DNA of 64,000 nt from Bryobacterales bacterium (lineage in GTDB: Bacteria > Acidobacteriota > Terriglobia > Bryobacterales > UBA6623): positions 1-64,000 of the forward strand of contig JAPPMG010000012.1 of NCBI GenBank assembly GCA_028819215.1. The letters are read 5' to 3'. The notes under the pieces were generated by a model. The model did not search any database and was not told the origin of the DNA. It worked only from the letters and a program-made list of their open reading frames with translations. Every line of letters starts with the position of its first letter. Position 1 is the stretch's first letter. The translations under genes were made by a program, and so were the position numbers. Below are positions 1-9,459 of this stretch, piece by piece.

Positions 1-245
1 AGCAGAACTCAATCTCTCCGAAACGGCCTCAATCAGGACAAAAAAATGTTCCTGTGCAGGCATGTGCAAACTCCGTTCCGGGCTGGTTGCTACCATTCTA
101 GTCCGGCACTACACGCTCAGGGCGGATCTTGGTAAGCGGTCAGTGCGGAAACGAACTCGCAAGCCACCATCCACCCACTCCGGCGGGACAGTTAGGCTAC
201 GATTGAGCAGGCGGAAGTCCCCGCTGTGGGTTGGGTCCGGTGCGC

Positions 246-2081
246 ATGGAGAGCGGCGACAGGTACTGGCGCGTCTGCGCACCGATAATTCGGACGAGCC
301 TGGCAGGAACCCTGTTGTGGATTCCCGCGCTGGCAGGATCGGAAAACTCGCCAGCCGCCAGTAGGGTCGACGACCTGACCCCGATCAGCCAAGCTGACTG
401 GAGCTACGATCTCGCCGGTCACTTGCTGGAGCGAGCGGGCTTCGGCGGCACCCCGCAAGAAATCCAAGCACTCTCCGACCTGCCCGTGGCCAACGCGATA
501 GACCGCGTCGTCAACTACGAGGCCATCGATGCATCGGCGCTACAGGACTTCGACGAATCGGACGTGTGGGATCCCGACATGGACCCCTTCCCGCCGAGCC
601 GGGCGGAAGCGGTGCGGATCGCACGGGCCAAAGGGCATGCCATGGGCGTGGGCGTGCTGCCGCAGGGATCGACCCGCCGGCTGCAGCCGGTGGTGGACAT
701 GTTTTTCTACGGCTTGCGCGCCAATGCGCTGGAAACGCGTCGTGTCGCGCTGTGGTGGGCAGATCGCATGGTGGCAACGCCACGCCCGCTAGAAGAGAAG
801 ATGACCCTGTTCTGGCACGGGCACTTCGCCACCTCGGAAACCAAGGTGCGCGACTATCGCAAGCTGCTGCGGCAGAACCGGACTCTGCGAGAGCACGCCA
901 CCGGCAACTTCCGCGACCTGTTGATGGCGGTGATGCGCGATCCAGCAATGCTGGTTTACCTGGACAACGGGCAGAACATCAAGGACCACCCCAACGAGAA
1001 CTTTGGAAGGGAGTTGCTGGAACTCTTCACCATGGGTGTCGGAAACTACACCGAGCGCGACATCCGCGAAGCCTCCCGCGCGTTCACCGGCTGGACAAAC
1101 GACGCGCTCGAATTCCGATTCGACCGGGACAAGCACGACGACGGGACGAAGGAATTCTTGGGGCAGCGCGGCGCCTTCGACGGGGCTGACATCCTCGACA
1201 TCATCCTGGCCCAGCCCGTGACGGCGGAATTCATATCCTCGAAGCTCTACCGCTTCTTCGTGCGGGAAGGCCCGTCCGCAATCACCAAGACCCGCCTGGC
1301 GCGTGTCTTCCGCGAAGCGGACTATGAACTCAAGCCGCTGCTCAGGGCAATCTTCCTTTCCCGCGACTTCTATAGCGCCCCGTCGGTAGCCACTCAGATT
1401 AAGAGCCCGGTCCAGCTCCTCGTTTCCACCTACCGCAAGCTGGGCCTCTCGGGGGCTCCCACGATTCCTGACTTCAACGCGCAGACGCGACGATTGGGCC
1501 AGGCCCTGCTCTATCCCCCCAACGTAGCCGGCTGGTCCGGGGGGCGCACTTGGATCACGCCCGCGACCCTACTCGAGCGGGGCAACTCAATGCGGGACGT
1601 GCTGTTCCCGCAGGATTCAGAGTCGTTCGGGCATCCAGAACGACGCCTCCCAAGCATCTACGGGCGCGTGGCCCAGCGCCTGGCGCAGGGAATGAACATT
1701 ACCAACGCCACCCGCTCGGGAGATTCGGGCTCGAGCATGCTGGCCGACGCCGACGAGGAGTACAACACGCGCTATGGGGGCTACCGGGGCTATGTGCTGG
1801 CGTACGAGCGAGTCAAGCTTGTACCGCGTCACTCGGCCGACTTCGAGCTCGCGACGATCGTGCGCGAGTCCGGAGCGGCGACCGCAAGCGAGGCTGTCGA
1901 CCATCTGGTGAAGCGCTTCTTGCGCACGCCGCTGGCGGCCACCGACAGACAGGAGCTGGTCGACCTGCTGACAGAACAGATCGGATCGCGGGCGCTAGGA
2001 GACGCCCGGGCCGAGCTGGAAGCCGCGCTTCGGAGCGTTTTGTACGTCGTGCTGTGCTCCCCGGAATACCAAGTGGGGTAA
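246..2081 (+). CDS. DUF1800 family exported protein
   Basis: About 611 residues matching the DUF1800 family, whose biochemical role is unknown. The conserved core is visible: NENFGRELLELFTMGVGNY followed by a REASRAFTGW segment, and a C-terminal half rich in RDFYS and PPNVAGW-type motifs. The N-terminus (RTSLAGTLLWIPALAGS) looks like a signal peptide, so export is inferred. The frame is open from a TTG at 231; I chose the ATG at 246, which keeps the signal-like segment, but neither start has a strong ribosome binding site. The stop lies 4 bases before the ATG of the DUF1501 gene. DUF1800 and DUF1501 genes are habitually paired, so the two probably act together at the cell surface. Confidence 0.88.
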   Translation: MESGDRYWRVCAPIIRTSLAGTLLWIPALAGSENSPAASRVDDLTPISQADWSYDLAGHLLERAGFGGTPQEIQALSDLPVANAIDRVVNYEAIDASALQDFDESDVWDPDMDPFPPSRAEAVRIARAKGHAMGVGVLPQGSTRRLQPVVDMFFYGLRANALETRRVALWWADRMVATPRPLEEKMTLFWHGHFATSETKVRDYRKLLRQNRTLREHATGNFRDLLMAVMRDPAMLVYLDNGQNIKDHPNENFGRELLELFTMGVGNYTERDIREASRAFTGWTNDALEFRFDRDKHDDGTKEFLGQRGAFDGADILDIILAQPVTAEFISSKLYRFFVREGPSAITKTRLARVFREADYELKPLLRAIFLSRDFYSAPSVATQIKSPVQLLVSTYRKLGLSGAPTIPDFNAQTRRLGQALLYPPNVAGWSGGRTWITPATLLERGNSMRDVLFPQDSESFGHPERRLPSIYGRVAQRLAQGMNITNATRSGDSGSSMLADADEEYNTRYGGYRGYVLAYERVKLVPRHSADFELATIVRESGAATASEAVDHLVKRFLRTPLAATDRQELVDLLTEQIGSRALGDARAELEAALRSVLYVVLCSPEYQVG

Positions 2082-2085
2082 TACC

Positions 2086-3342
2086 ATGAACCTGCGTCAC
2101 CTATCGAAGGAGCCGCGGCGGCGCGATTTCTTGCGGCAGGGCCTGAACGGGCTTGGCGTCGGCCTCGGCCTGCCCGCCCTGCTGCGCTCGACGTCAGATG
2201 CGCTCGCCGCGGACACGCTGGACGGCAAGCCGGGATCGAATCCGGAACGAATTCTTGTCGTGGTGGAACTGACCGGCGGCAACGACGGGCTCAACACAGT
2301 CGTTCCGTATCGCAACGACGAGTACTACCGAGTGCGCCCGCGCATCGGGATTCGCAGGAAAGATGCCATCGCGATCAGCGACGAGGCGGGGTTCCACCCG
2401 TCTTTGGTGGGCTTCGAGAGGCTGTACAAGGACGGCAAGCTGGCCGTGGTAGAGGGGTGCGGCTATCCCGACCCTAGCCTGTCCCATTTCTCATCCATGA
2501 GCTTCTGGCACACTGGCGTACCGAACGGCGGCGAGACCTTGGGATGGGTCGGGAGATTCGCCGACGCCTACTCGGCCCCCGGGACACGCAACGCGATCGT
2601 GAACATCGGAAGTTCGCAATCGCTGGCAGTGCGAGGCAAGCTGCACCCACCGCTGGTCTTCGCCGAGCCCGCGCAGTTACGGCGAACCGGGTCGGAAACT
2701 GAAAAGCGCTCGATTGCAGCCTTTGATCTAAACGCTGAATCGCAGAATCCGACACTGGCATTCCTGCGCTCCGTGGCACGGAACGCAGCGGACAGCGGGG
2801 CGCTGGTGCGTGACGCCTGGAGTTCGTACCAGACGCCAGTCGATTACGGCATCGCTGGGGGGCTTTCAAGCGACCTGCGCAAGGTGGCGGCTCTGATCGC
2901 TGCCGGACTGCCGACACAGGTGTATTACGTGGCCTACCGCGGAAACTCCTTCGACACGCACGTGCATCAGGCGGACCTGCACAGCCGACTACTGATGTAC
3001 ACGGCCGACGCGATCCGGGGATTCATGCTGGACATGGGCCGCATCGGGCGCGCGGCCGATGTCTCAATGATGGTCTTCAGCGAGTTCGGGCGGCGCATCG
3101 AAGAGAACGCCAGCGAGGGCACGGACCATGGCACTGCCGGGCCGATGTTCTTGGTCGGCGAGAGCGTCAAGGGCGGCTTCTACGGCACCACGCCGAGCCT
3201 GACCGACACCGATGCCGGCAATCTGAAGATGACCACGGACTTCCGTCGGGTGTACGCAACGATGATCGGCGAGTGGATGGGGCACGCGGACACGCGCTCG
3301 ATCCTGAAGGGAGAGTTCGAGCCGCTCGGCGCGTTCGCCTAG
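2086..3342 (+). CDS. DUF1501 family Tat-exported protein
   Basis: 418 residues. The N-terminus RRRDFLRQGLNGLGVGLGL is a twin-arginine signal, so the folded protein is probably exported. The DUF1501 family belongs to the alkaline-phosphatase/sulfatase superfamily by fold assignment. Family features seen here are ELTGGNDGLNTVVPY near residue 65, SHFSSMSFWHTG near 135, and FSEFGRR plus GTDHGTAGPMFLVG near 330-360. The gene follows the DUF1800 gene after 4 bases, an evident two-gene operon. No catalytic activity has been established for the family; a hydrolase role on an extracellular substrate is an inference from fold and export. Confidence 0.9.
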   Translation: MNLRHLSKEPRRRDFLRQGLNGLGVGLGLPALLRSTSDALAADTLDGKPGSNPERILVVVELTGGNDGLNTVVPYRNDEYYRVRPRIGIRRKDAIAISDEAGFHPSLVGFERLYKDGKLAVVEGCGYPDPSLSHFSSMSFWHTGVPNGGETLGWVGRFADAYSAPGTRNAIVNIGSSQSLAVRGKLHPPLVFAEPAQLRRTGSETEKRSIAAFDLNAESQNPTLAFLRSVARNAADSGALVRDAWSSYQTPVDYGIAGGLSSDLRKVAALIAAGLPTQVYYVAYRGNSFDTHVHQADLHSRLLMYTADAIRGFMLDMGRIGRAADVSMMVFSEFGRRIEENASEGTDHGTAGPMFLVGESVKGGFYGTTPSLTDTDAGNLKMTTDFRRVYATMIGEWMGHADTRSILKGEFEPLGAFA

Positions 3343-3537
3343 GCCTGGTCGGCGCCGCTGGGCCCGGTGTGCTCCCGAGCCTACCTTCGGATGGCCAGTC
3401 ACTCGCTGGCTGTACTTGATGCCTTTGTATCGGACCGAGCGACGGCCGGCTAGCGGGGGAGGTGTTCGCTAAGATGGCACTAGCCGCCCGGGACGGGTTC
3501 TTGTAGTCGCGTATCGTCCTTGGATGGTTTCGTAGCC

Positions 3538-4788
3538 ATGCAAATCGAGAAGTATACCTTTGGGGTCGGCGACCGATTCGCTCACCAAGCACGACCGCAG
3601 CTGCGGGCCTGCATGCTGGCCGCAGAGCAAGGCATAGAGGTGATCCCGACTTGGAACAAGTCCCATCGCGAGCACCTCACGGTCGGTACGCAGCCCCCCA
3701 GCGTGCGGGCCGCGGCCGACGAGGCCGTCCGCGAACTGGGCTGGAGGAAGGCCCACTACGTTGATGCTGACCACATCAACCTCGACACGGTCGATGGCTA
3801 CCTTGACACGAGCGACTTCTTCACCCTCGACGTCGCGTATGCCATCGGCAAGCCTGCCGACGCGGCAGCGGTGGACGCCTTGATCGGCGCCCATCCCGAG
3901 CTCATCGGCAAGATCGAAATCGAGGGCATCGACGAGGCCTTTGAAACCACCAAGGAAGCCGTCGAGCGCACCGCTGCCCAGTTCCTATTCGCCGTGCAAG
4001 AAGCGGGTCGAATCTACCGGCACATCGAATCCGCCAAGGGCAGCGGGAACTTCATCACCGAGGTCTCGATGGACGAGACCGACGATCCGCAGACTCCTGC
4101 CGAACTATTGGTCATACTCGCGGCCGTCGCCGATGAGGGCATTCCAATCCAGACGATCGCGCCAAAATTCACGGGCCGCTTCAACAAGGGCGTCGACTAT
4201 GTCGGCGACACGGTCCAGTTCAACAAGGAGTTCTCCGAAGACATGGCGGTCATCCGCCACGCGGTGCGAGAGTACGGCCTGCCTGCGGGCCTGAAGCTCA
4301 GCGTCCACTCCGGCTCGGACAAGTTTTCGATCTATGACGCCATTCGCAGCGGCACTCGCAAGTTCGGGGCAGGCGTCCACGTGAAGACCGCGGGCACCAA
4401 CTGGCTCGAAGAACTGATCGGCTTGGCCGAGGGCGGCGGCGAGGGCTTGGCACTGGCCAGAGACGTCTACTCGGCGGCCTACGAGGCGCGTGATGCGCTG
4501 TGCGCCCCATACTCGGCCGTCATCGACATCGACGCCGAGAAGCTTCCGGCCCCAGCAGAAGTCGCGGGCTGGGATGCCGCCCAGTACACCTCGGCGCTGC
4601 GGCACGACCAGAGTTGCACGCATTTCAACCCCCATGTGCGACAGCTGCTTCACGTGGGCTACAAGATCGCGGCCAGGATGGGCGAGCGCTATCTCCGGAT
4701 GCTCGGCGAATGCGAGGAGACGATCTCCAAGAACGTGACCGAGAATCTCTACGAGAGACACATCAAGCCGTTGTTCCTCGGGCCCTGA
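3538..4788 (+). CDS. uxaE: tagaturonate epimerase UxaE
   Basis: 416 residues matching the UxaE family (D-tagaturonate to D-fructuronate epimerase), which links galacturonate breakdown to the glucuronate branch. The protein opens with MQIEKYTFGVGDRF and carries the conserved stretches IPTWNKSHRE, DADHIN, FITEVSMDE, IAPKFTGRFNKGVDYVGD, LSVHSGSDKFS and GAGVHVKTAGTNWLEE. The frame extends upstream to a TTG at 3520, but the family normally begins at the M-x-I-E-K-Y segment, so the ATG at 3538 is preferred. Uronate isomerase lies 5.5 kb downstream on the same strand and supports the assignment. Cytoplasmic. Confidence 0.9.
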   Translation: MQIEKYTFGVGDRFAHQARPQLRACMLAAEQGIEVIPTWNKSHREHLTVGTQPPSVRAAADEAVRELGWRKAHYVDADHINLDTVDGYLDTSDFFTLDVAYAIGKPADAAAVDALIGAHPELIGKIEIEGIDEAFETTKEAVERTAAQFLFAVQEAGRIYRHIESAKGSGNFITEVSMDETDDPQTPAELLVILAAVADEGIPIQTIAPKFTGRFNKGVDYVGDTVQFNKEFSEDMAVIRHAVREYGLPAGLKLSVHSGSDKFSIYDAIRSGTRKFGAGVHVKTAGTNWLEELIGLAEGGGEGLALARDVYSAAYEARDALCAPYSAVIDIDAEKLPAPAEVAGWDAAQYTSALRHDQSCTHFNPHVRQLLHVGYKIAARMGERYLRMLGECEETISKNVTENLYERHIKPLFLGP

Positions 4789-4828
4789 CCGCACGAAGCC
4801 GAGACTCCGAACCGACCGGGAGAGCGCA

Positions 4829-5653
4829 GTGCAGAACGACGTGATCGGAACGAACCAGCCGTTCCAGAGCGCCAGCCCGCTGCTGGCACCTCACGAGCCT
4901 CGGCCGTACCGGATCGAGAACGTCAATGGCCGGGCACCGCTGCTGTTCACCTGCGACCACGCGTCCTGGGCGGTGCCGGAGAGCCTCGACAGCCTTGGCT
5001 TGCAAGCAAGCGACCTGCAGCGCCACATCGGCTGGGACCGAGGCGCGGCCGAGGCAACCGTCCGGCTCGCTAGGCGATTCGATGCGCCAGCGATCCTGAC
5101 GCGCTATTCGCGACTCGTGATCGATTGCAACCGCGTGCCGCGCACGGCTGACTCGATCCCCGAGACGAGTGACGGAACGACGATCCCCGGAAACCATGGC
5201 CTGTCGCGGGCCGACACGGAAAGGCGCGAAGAGGCGCTGTTCAGGCCGTATCACGCCGGGATCAACGAGTTGCTGCAGAAGATTCAGGGGGCCGGGGCGA
5301 CGCCGATCTACATCGCGATGCATACGTTCACGCCGAGGATGAACGGCTTCAAGCGCCCGTGGCACTTCGGCGTCCTTTGGGACCGCGACAGCCCCCTGGC
5401 CCACCAGTTGATAGCAGAGCTGCGGCGCAATCCCGGTATCGTGGTCGGCGACAACGAGCCCTATTCAGCCCAAGGCAAGTTCGACTTCTCTCGAATGCAC
5501 CACGCCTCGACTGTCGGACTGCCTTACGCCTTGATCGAGATCCGCGAGGACTTGCTGGCCAGTCCACGCAGGATCACATACTTCTCGAACATGCTCGGCG
5601 ACGCTCTCGAGCGGGCCCTGGAAGCTTCCGGGTGCGACTGGCAGGTGCTCTAA
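4829..5653 (+). CDS. N-formylglutamate amidohydrolase family protein
   Basis: 274 residues of the N-formylglutamate amidohydrolase (FGase) fold, a zinc-dependent amidohydrolase related to carboxypeptidases. Visible motifs are FTCDHAS followed by AVPESL near residue 40-50, RYSRLVIDCNR, IPGNHGLS, and MHTFTPRMNG with the zinc-type histidine. The start is GTG. The gene ends exactly where the carboxylate-amine ligase gene begins (TAA then GTG), so they are translationally coupled. There is no hut operon, so histidine degradation is unlikely; pairing with a GCS2-type ligase instead suggests making and trimming an amide-linked small molecule or peptide (inference). Confidence 0.82.
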   Translation: MQNDVIGTNQPFQSASPLLAPHEPRPYRIENVNGRAPLLFTCDHASWAVPESLDSLGLQASDLQRHIGWDRGAAEATVRLARRFDAPAILTRYSRLVIDCNRVPRTADSIPETSDGTTIPGNHGLSRADTERREEALFRPYHAGINELLQKIQGAGATPIYIAMHTFTPRMNGFKRPWHFGVLWDRDSPLAHQLIAELRRNPGIVVGDNEPYSAQGKFDFSRMHHASTVGLPYALIEIREDLLASPRRITYFSNMLGDALERALEASGCDWQVL

Positions 5654-6790
5654 GTGCCGCTACCCGAGCCAAGCTTCAGTATCGGAATCGAAGAGGAATA
5701 CCTGCTCGTCAACCGCGAATCCCGCGATCTGGTTGACGAACCGCCGCCCGCGCTCGTCGAAGCGTTCGAGACCCATCTGAAGGGCCACTTCAGCACGGAG
5801 ATGCTGCGTACCCAAGTAGAAGTGGGCACGTCGATCTGCCAGACGATCGAGGAGGTCCGTGAGGAGGTCACGCGCCTGCGGCGCACGGTGGCCGACCTGT
5901 CGGCGGAGCACGGCCTGGCCCCGATCGCCGCATCGACCCATCCGTTCGCCCGCTGGAAGGACCAAAAGCGCACGGACAAGGAACGCTACCACGTGCTGCA
6001 ACAGGACATGCAGCTGGTCGCCGACAGGCTGCTGATCTGCGGCATGCACGTGCATGTCGGCATTGAGGACGACAATCTCCGGATCGACACGCTCAACCAG
6101 GTCGCGTATTTCCTGCCGCACCTGCTCGCTCTGAGCACCTCGTCCCCGTTCTGGGAGGGCACGGACACCGGCCTGCGCGCCTACCGCCTGTGTGTATTCG
6201 ACGAGCTTCCGCGCACCGGACTGCCCGAACGGTTCGAGAGCTACGGGGAGTACCGTCGAGCGGTCGATCTGATGATTTCCGCTGGTCTGCTGGAAGACGC
6301 GACGAAAATCTGGTGGGACGTCAGGCCAAGCGCACGGTTTCCCACTTTGGAGATGCGCATCACAGACGTGTGCACACGGGTTGAAGACGCGATCTGCTGC
6401 GCGGCATACTACCGCTGCCTGTGCCGCATGCTGTATCGCTTGCGGCGCGACAACCAGCGCTGGCGGGTCTACGCGCGGATGCTGGTCGATGAGAATCGTT
6501 GGCGCGCGCAGCGCTATGGCGTGGATCGGGGCATGGTTGACTTCGGTCGCGGCGAGATCATGCCCTTCCTCGACCTGATGGAAGAGCTGATCGTGATCTT
6601 GGGCGACGATTCTGAATACTTCGACTGCGTCAGAGAGATCGATCACGCCCGCACGATCATTGCCCGAGGCACCAGCTCGCACCAACAGCTCGAGACCTAT
6701 CGGCAGGCAATCGAGTCCGGCGCTACGCACGAAGAGGCACTCGCCCGGGTGGTGGACTGGCTGATTGAGGCAACCGTGGCGGGCGTCTAG
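5654..6790 (+). CDS. carboxylate-amine ligase (GCS2/YbdK family)
   Basis: 378 residues of the glutamate-cysteine ligase type 2 family, also called YbdK, which forms an amide between a carboxylate (often glutamate) and an amine using ATP. Diagnostic residues are FSIGIEEEYLLVN at the N-terminus, STEMLRTQVEVGT near residue 45, HPFARW near 95 and GMHVHVGIED near 130. Length is typical for the family (about 370). The GTG start follows the FGase-like stop with no gap. The substrate cannot be told from sequence; true glutathione synthesis is not implied because no gshB is nearby. Confidence 0.85.
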   Translation: MPLPEPSFSIGIEEEYLLVNRESRDLVDEPPPALVEAFETHLKGHFSTEMLRTQVEVGTSICQTIEEVREEVTRLRRTVADLSAEHGLAPIAASTHPFARWKDQKRTDKERYHVLQQDMQLVADRLLICGMHVHVGIEDDNLRIDTLNQVAYFLPHLLALSTSSPFWEGTDTGLRAYRLCVFDELPRTGLPERFESYGEYRRAVDLMISAGLLEDATKIWWDVRPSARFPTLEMRITDVCTRVEDAICCAAYYRCLCRMLYRLRRDNQRWRVYARMLVDENRWRAQRYGVDRGMVDFGRGEIMPFLDLMEELIVILGDDSEYFDCVREIDHARTIIARGTSSHQQLETYRQAIESGATHEEALARVVDWLIEATVAGV

Positions 6791-6981
6791 GGCAAGTCCC
6801 GGCACACCGAGCCCACGGCCCAGCTCATGCTGGCACGCGATCGATCGGCCGGTGCGAGCGACCGACTAGGTCAGAATCTATTGGTCGCTGTTAACCCATC
6901 GGCCGGAAATGCTGTTTTGCTAAGTGAGGAGCGCATCAAGCCAGCGTTGCCCCCCGCCGCTCCCAAGGAGACTCGAAAACA

Positions 6982-7455
6982 ATGCCGCTTGGATCTGTCT
7001 TGATTCCGATTGCCTTCTTTGCCATGATCACCGTGCTGGTTTGGTTGGGCACCGTATCCCGGCGACGGGACACTGACCGCAGAGCCGAAGTGCTCCGGCA
7101 GCTCATCGACAAGTTCTCGACCGGAGAGGCTTTCGCCCAAGCCATGCAAAGCCCGGAAGGCTCGAAGCTTGCCGACGCTCTGTCGCTCTCACGAGAGGCG
7201 CCCAAGCGGGCGTGGGTCGGTCTGTTCGTGCCCGGATCGATTCTGACCGCCCTCGGGCTTGGATTTGTCGGGCTGTCACTCATGATGGATGGCGTCTATA
7301 GAATCCCGGCGGTCGTCATCGGTTCGGTCGGCGTCGCCCTCCTAGTGTCGAGCTATGTGGCCTGGCGCGCGGACCGAGACGACACAGATGCAAGCGGCGG
7401 GGGAGACTATGTCACTCCACCCCAATCCAGTGTTTCTGGCCCAGATGCCCCGTAG
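6982..7455 (+). CDS. small membrane protein, DUF6249-like
   Basis: 157 residues. The first 22 residues form a membrane segment (LIPIAFFAMITVLVWLG) followed by a basic RRR patch. A soluble stretch of about 50 residues comes next, then two more hydrophobic segments (near 70-95 and 97-115) and an acidic tail. The arrangement resembles DUF6249 proteins often found beside ECF sigma genes. The ATG is preceded by a good GGAG about 10 bases upstream. The ECF sigma gene starts 29 bases after the stop, so this could sense or anchor a signal for that sigma factor. Function is unknown. Confidence 0.7.
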   Translation: MPLGSVLIPIAFFAMITVLVWLGTVSRRRDTDRRAEVLRQLIDKFSTGEAFAQAMQSPEGSKLADALSLSREAPKRAWVGLFVPGSILTALGLGFVGLSLMMDGVYRIPAVVIGSVGVALLVSSYVAWRADRDDTDASGGGDYVTPPQSSVSGPDAP

Positions 7456-7484
7456 CTCGAAGCCGACCGCCAAGTACGGGTTCA

Positions 7485-7997
7485 ATGCCGCAAGTGGAGT
7501 CCGATGCCGAAGGCTTTGAACAGTTCTATGGGGCCACGGCCGCACAGATCCGGGCCTACCTCGCACGGCACTGCAGCGACCGCGATGCGATCGACGACCT
7601 GTTCCAGACGACCTACAGCAAGTTCTTGCGCAGTCGAATGGCCAAGACGCCGCAAGCGGTTGAAGCAAAGGCGTACCTTTACCGGATCGCATCAAACGTC
7701 ATTGCGGACCACGGCCGCGCACTGCAACGGGCAGCACGGTTCGAAGCGTCTGCTCGCCAGCCCCTGGCCCCAGTGCGGGCAACACCTGCGTTGGAGAGCA
7801 TCGAACTGCGCGAGGCGCTCGCCAGCCTCTCCAGACGCGAACAACAACTCCTCTGGCTCGTCTATGCGGAAGGTTTCTCGCACAGGGAGGTTGCCAGTAT
7901 CATGAAGCTCAGCCAAGCCAGCGTGCGAGTGTTGACCTTTCGCGCCCGCAAGAAGCTCAAGCGCATCCTAGTCCCGGGAGAGGACACCGGTTCATGA
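7485..7997 (+). CDS. ECF-type RNA polymerase sigma factor
   Basis: 170 residues with the two-domain ECF layout. Region 2 spans roughly residues 10-75 (FEQFYGATAAQIRAYLARH, AIDDLFQTTYSKFL, AKAYLYRIASNVIADH). Region 4 spans about 105-160 (LREALASLSRREQQLLWLVYAEGFSHREVA then SQASVRVLTFRARKKL). It would direct RNA polymerase to a small regulon in response to an extracytoplasmic or membrane cue. The stop overlaps the start of the next membrane protein (ATGA at 7994), the usual layout for a sigma/anti-sigma pair. The ATG sits within the intergenic stretch after the membrane protein at 6982. Confidence 0.88.
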   Translation: MPQVESDAEGFEQFYGATAAQIRAYLARHCSDRDAIDDLFQTTYSKFLRSRMAKTPQAVEAKAYLYRIASNVIADHGRALQRAARFEASARQPLAPVRATPALESIELREALASLSRREQQLLWLVYAEGFSHREVASIMKLSQASVRVLTFRARKKLKRILVPGEDTGS

Positions 7998-8368
7998 AGC
8001 CCCGTCGCCGCGCGATCACGCCGCACGAGAATCCTCGAGACGCTGTACGAGATCTGCTCACGCAGGAGTTCTCCCGGGAAATCGAGGCGCAACGAGACCA
8101 GATCCCCAGTGCCCAGTCGATCCTGCTGGTCGCTCAATTTGATGCGAAGATCCGGCGGCGCTCTGGGGCTGACGCGCTCTTGGCTTGGACCCGTCCACTA
8201 ATGCTCAGTTCCGTCGCCGGACTACTAGCATTCTGGTGGAGTCGCATTGCGGCCGCACCGCTAGAACTGGCCGTCGTAGCTGAGCCGTGGATGCAAGCCA
8301 CCGGACTCGCTGCACTATTGTTTGCGATGGCGTTCGGCTGGACTCGGATGCTGTTGCGGACCGGCTGA
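7994..8368 (+). CDS. putative anti-sigma factor, small membrane protein
   Basis: 124 residues. The N-terminal 60 residues are soluble and charged, and two hydrophobic segments follow (about residues 65-83 and 98-117). The gene overlaps the ECF sigma stop by four bases (ATGA), so translation is coupled. Position and topology fit a membrane-tethered partner of the sigma factor, but I see no zinc-binding H-x3-C-x2-C motif of classic ZAS anti-sigmas. The anti-sigma role is therefore inferred from context only. Confidence 0.6.
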   Translation: MKPRRRAITPHENPRDAVRDLLTQEFSREIEAQRDQIPSAQSILLVAQFDAKIRRRSGADALLAWTRPLMLSSVAGLLAFWWSRIAAAPLELAVVAEPWMQATGLAALLFAMAFGWTRMLLRTG

Positions 8369-8433
8369 GCCATCGGGCAGCCTTGGCCCTACTGTGAGTG
8401 CCCCGCACCACACTGCAACGCCGAGACCAGAAT

Positions 8434-9459
8434 CTATACCTTGCCCTCGTAGCTATTGGCTCTTGCCTCTATATCGGCACAGCGGCCCATGATGTCTTCG
8501 AACGTCTCCTCGTCGCCAAGGAGCATGCCGTCACCGAGCATCCTTCCATAGTCGTCGGCAAGCACGCCGCGCGCCGCTCCGGTCGGAACGAGTTGCAAAC
8601 CGCCCGTCACGGCCGCTGGATAGTCGATCCAACTGCCACCCGTATCCTTCTCTCGAAAGAAGACCGATTTGTGCCGTGCGACGGCGCGCGCGAGCTTGCG
8701 GTCGGCCAGCGCGGTTTCGGCGTAACCGCCTTCGTCCAATCGGACCAAATCGTGCCAGTGCCTAGAAAGCCGGTCGCCGCGACCGCGTTCCCGCTTACAG
8801 AATACGTGCATGGCGGTAGCCTTTTCCCAGAACGTACGCTCGGCCAGCATGACCGATGGGGACGCGGTAGGAAACACCAGGTCGGGCAGGTGTACGGACG
8901 CGTCGCAGACCACAGGACGCCGCTTCCGTGGCTCGCCGGTCGAGCGTGCGCCGAATTCGAGCTTCACTTCCGGTTCAATGAATCCGTAGCTTTCGAAGAG
9001 CGGTGTGTAGCCAATGTAGATCCGGTCCGCATCCGCACGCACCTCAGCATCGCAACCACTCCTGGTCAGACCCTCTTGGATGACGGGCAACGCATGCTCT
9101 CTTGTCCACTCCGCCAATCGGGCCCGGATCGCCCGCGTCCAGCGTTGCTCCTGACTTCGCGTGGGCGGCAGTGGCTCTTCGCCATCGGGTACGAAGTCAG
9201 AAGCAAAGGCCCGAATATCGTAGGTGATGTCAATGTCCTCAGAAAAGCGCCGGATCACGTTGTAGGCCTTTGAGAGCGACGTGCCTCCCTTGAACGCCAG
9301 GTCGTTGGCAAATGGTGCCGAGAAAAGGATGCTCAGGGCTTGGACGACCCAGATGTCCTTTTCGAACAAGTACGGTCTCGTCCTAGTCCGCGCCGCGGCT
9401 ACACCGAGAGCATCGCGACGGTCGTCGGCCGACAGGGATGTAAACCTAGTCTTAGGCAT
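8434..9459 (-). CDS. AbiEii-type nucleotidyltransferase toxin
   Basis: 341 residues of the AbiEii/AbiGii toxin family, the toxin of type IV toxin-antitoxin and phage abortive-infection systems. The nucleotidyltransferase core is clear: AFKGGTSLSKAYN with GGTS at about 58-61, then RFSEDIDITYD with Asp75 and Asp77 as likely metal ligands. A second family block, WEKATAMHVF, lies in the C-terminal half. The frame continues 27 codons upstream, but the ATG at 9459 starts a family-like N-terminus (MPKTRFTSLS) and overlaps the antitoxin gene by 8 bases. AbiEii enzymes transfer nucleotides to tRNA or other targets; the antitoxin represses transcription rather than binding the toxin. Confidence 0.88.
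   Translation of the reverse strand: MPKTRFTSLSADDRRDALGVAAARTRTRPYLFEKDIWVVQALSILFSAPFANDLAFKGGTSLSKAYNVIRRFSEDIDITYDIRAFASDFVPDGEEPLPPTRSQEQRWTRAIRARLAEWTREHALPVIQEGLTRSGCDAEVRADADRIYIGYTPLFESYGFIEPEVKLEFGARSTGEPRKRRPVVCDASVHLPDLVFPTASPSVMLAERTFWEKATAMHVFCKRERGRGDRLSRHWHDLVRLDEGGYAETALADRKLARAVARHKSVFFREKDTGGSWIDYPAAVTGGLQLVPTGAARGVLADDYGRMLGDGMLLGDEETFEDIMGRCADIEARANSYEGKV

Noticed and set aside
5660-6805. A 381-codon antisense frame under the carboxylate-amine ligase
   Set aside because: The plus strand has all GCS2 motifs; the antisense frame has none.
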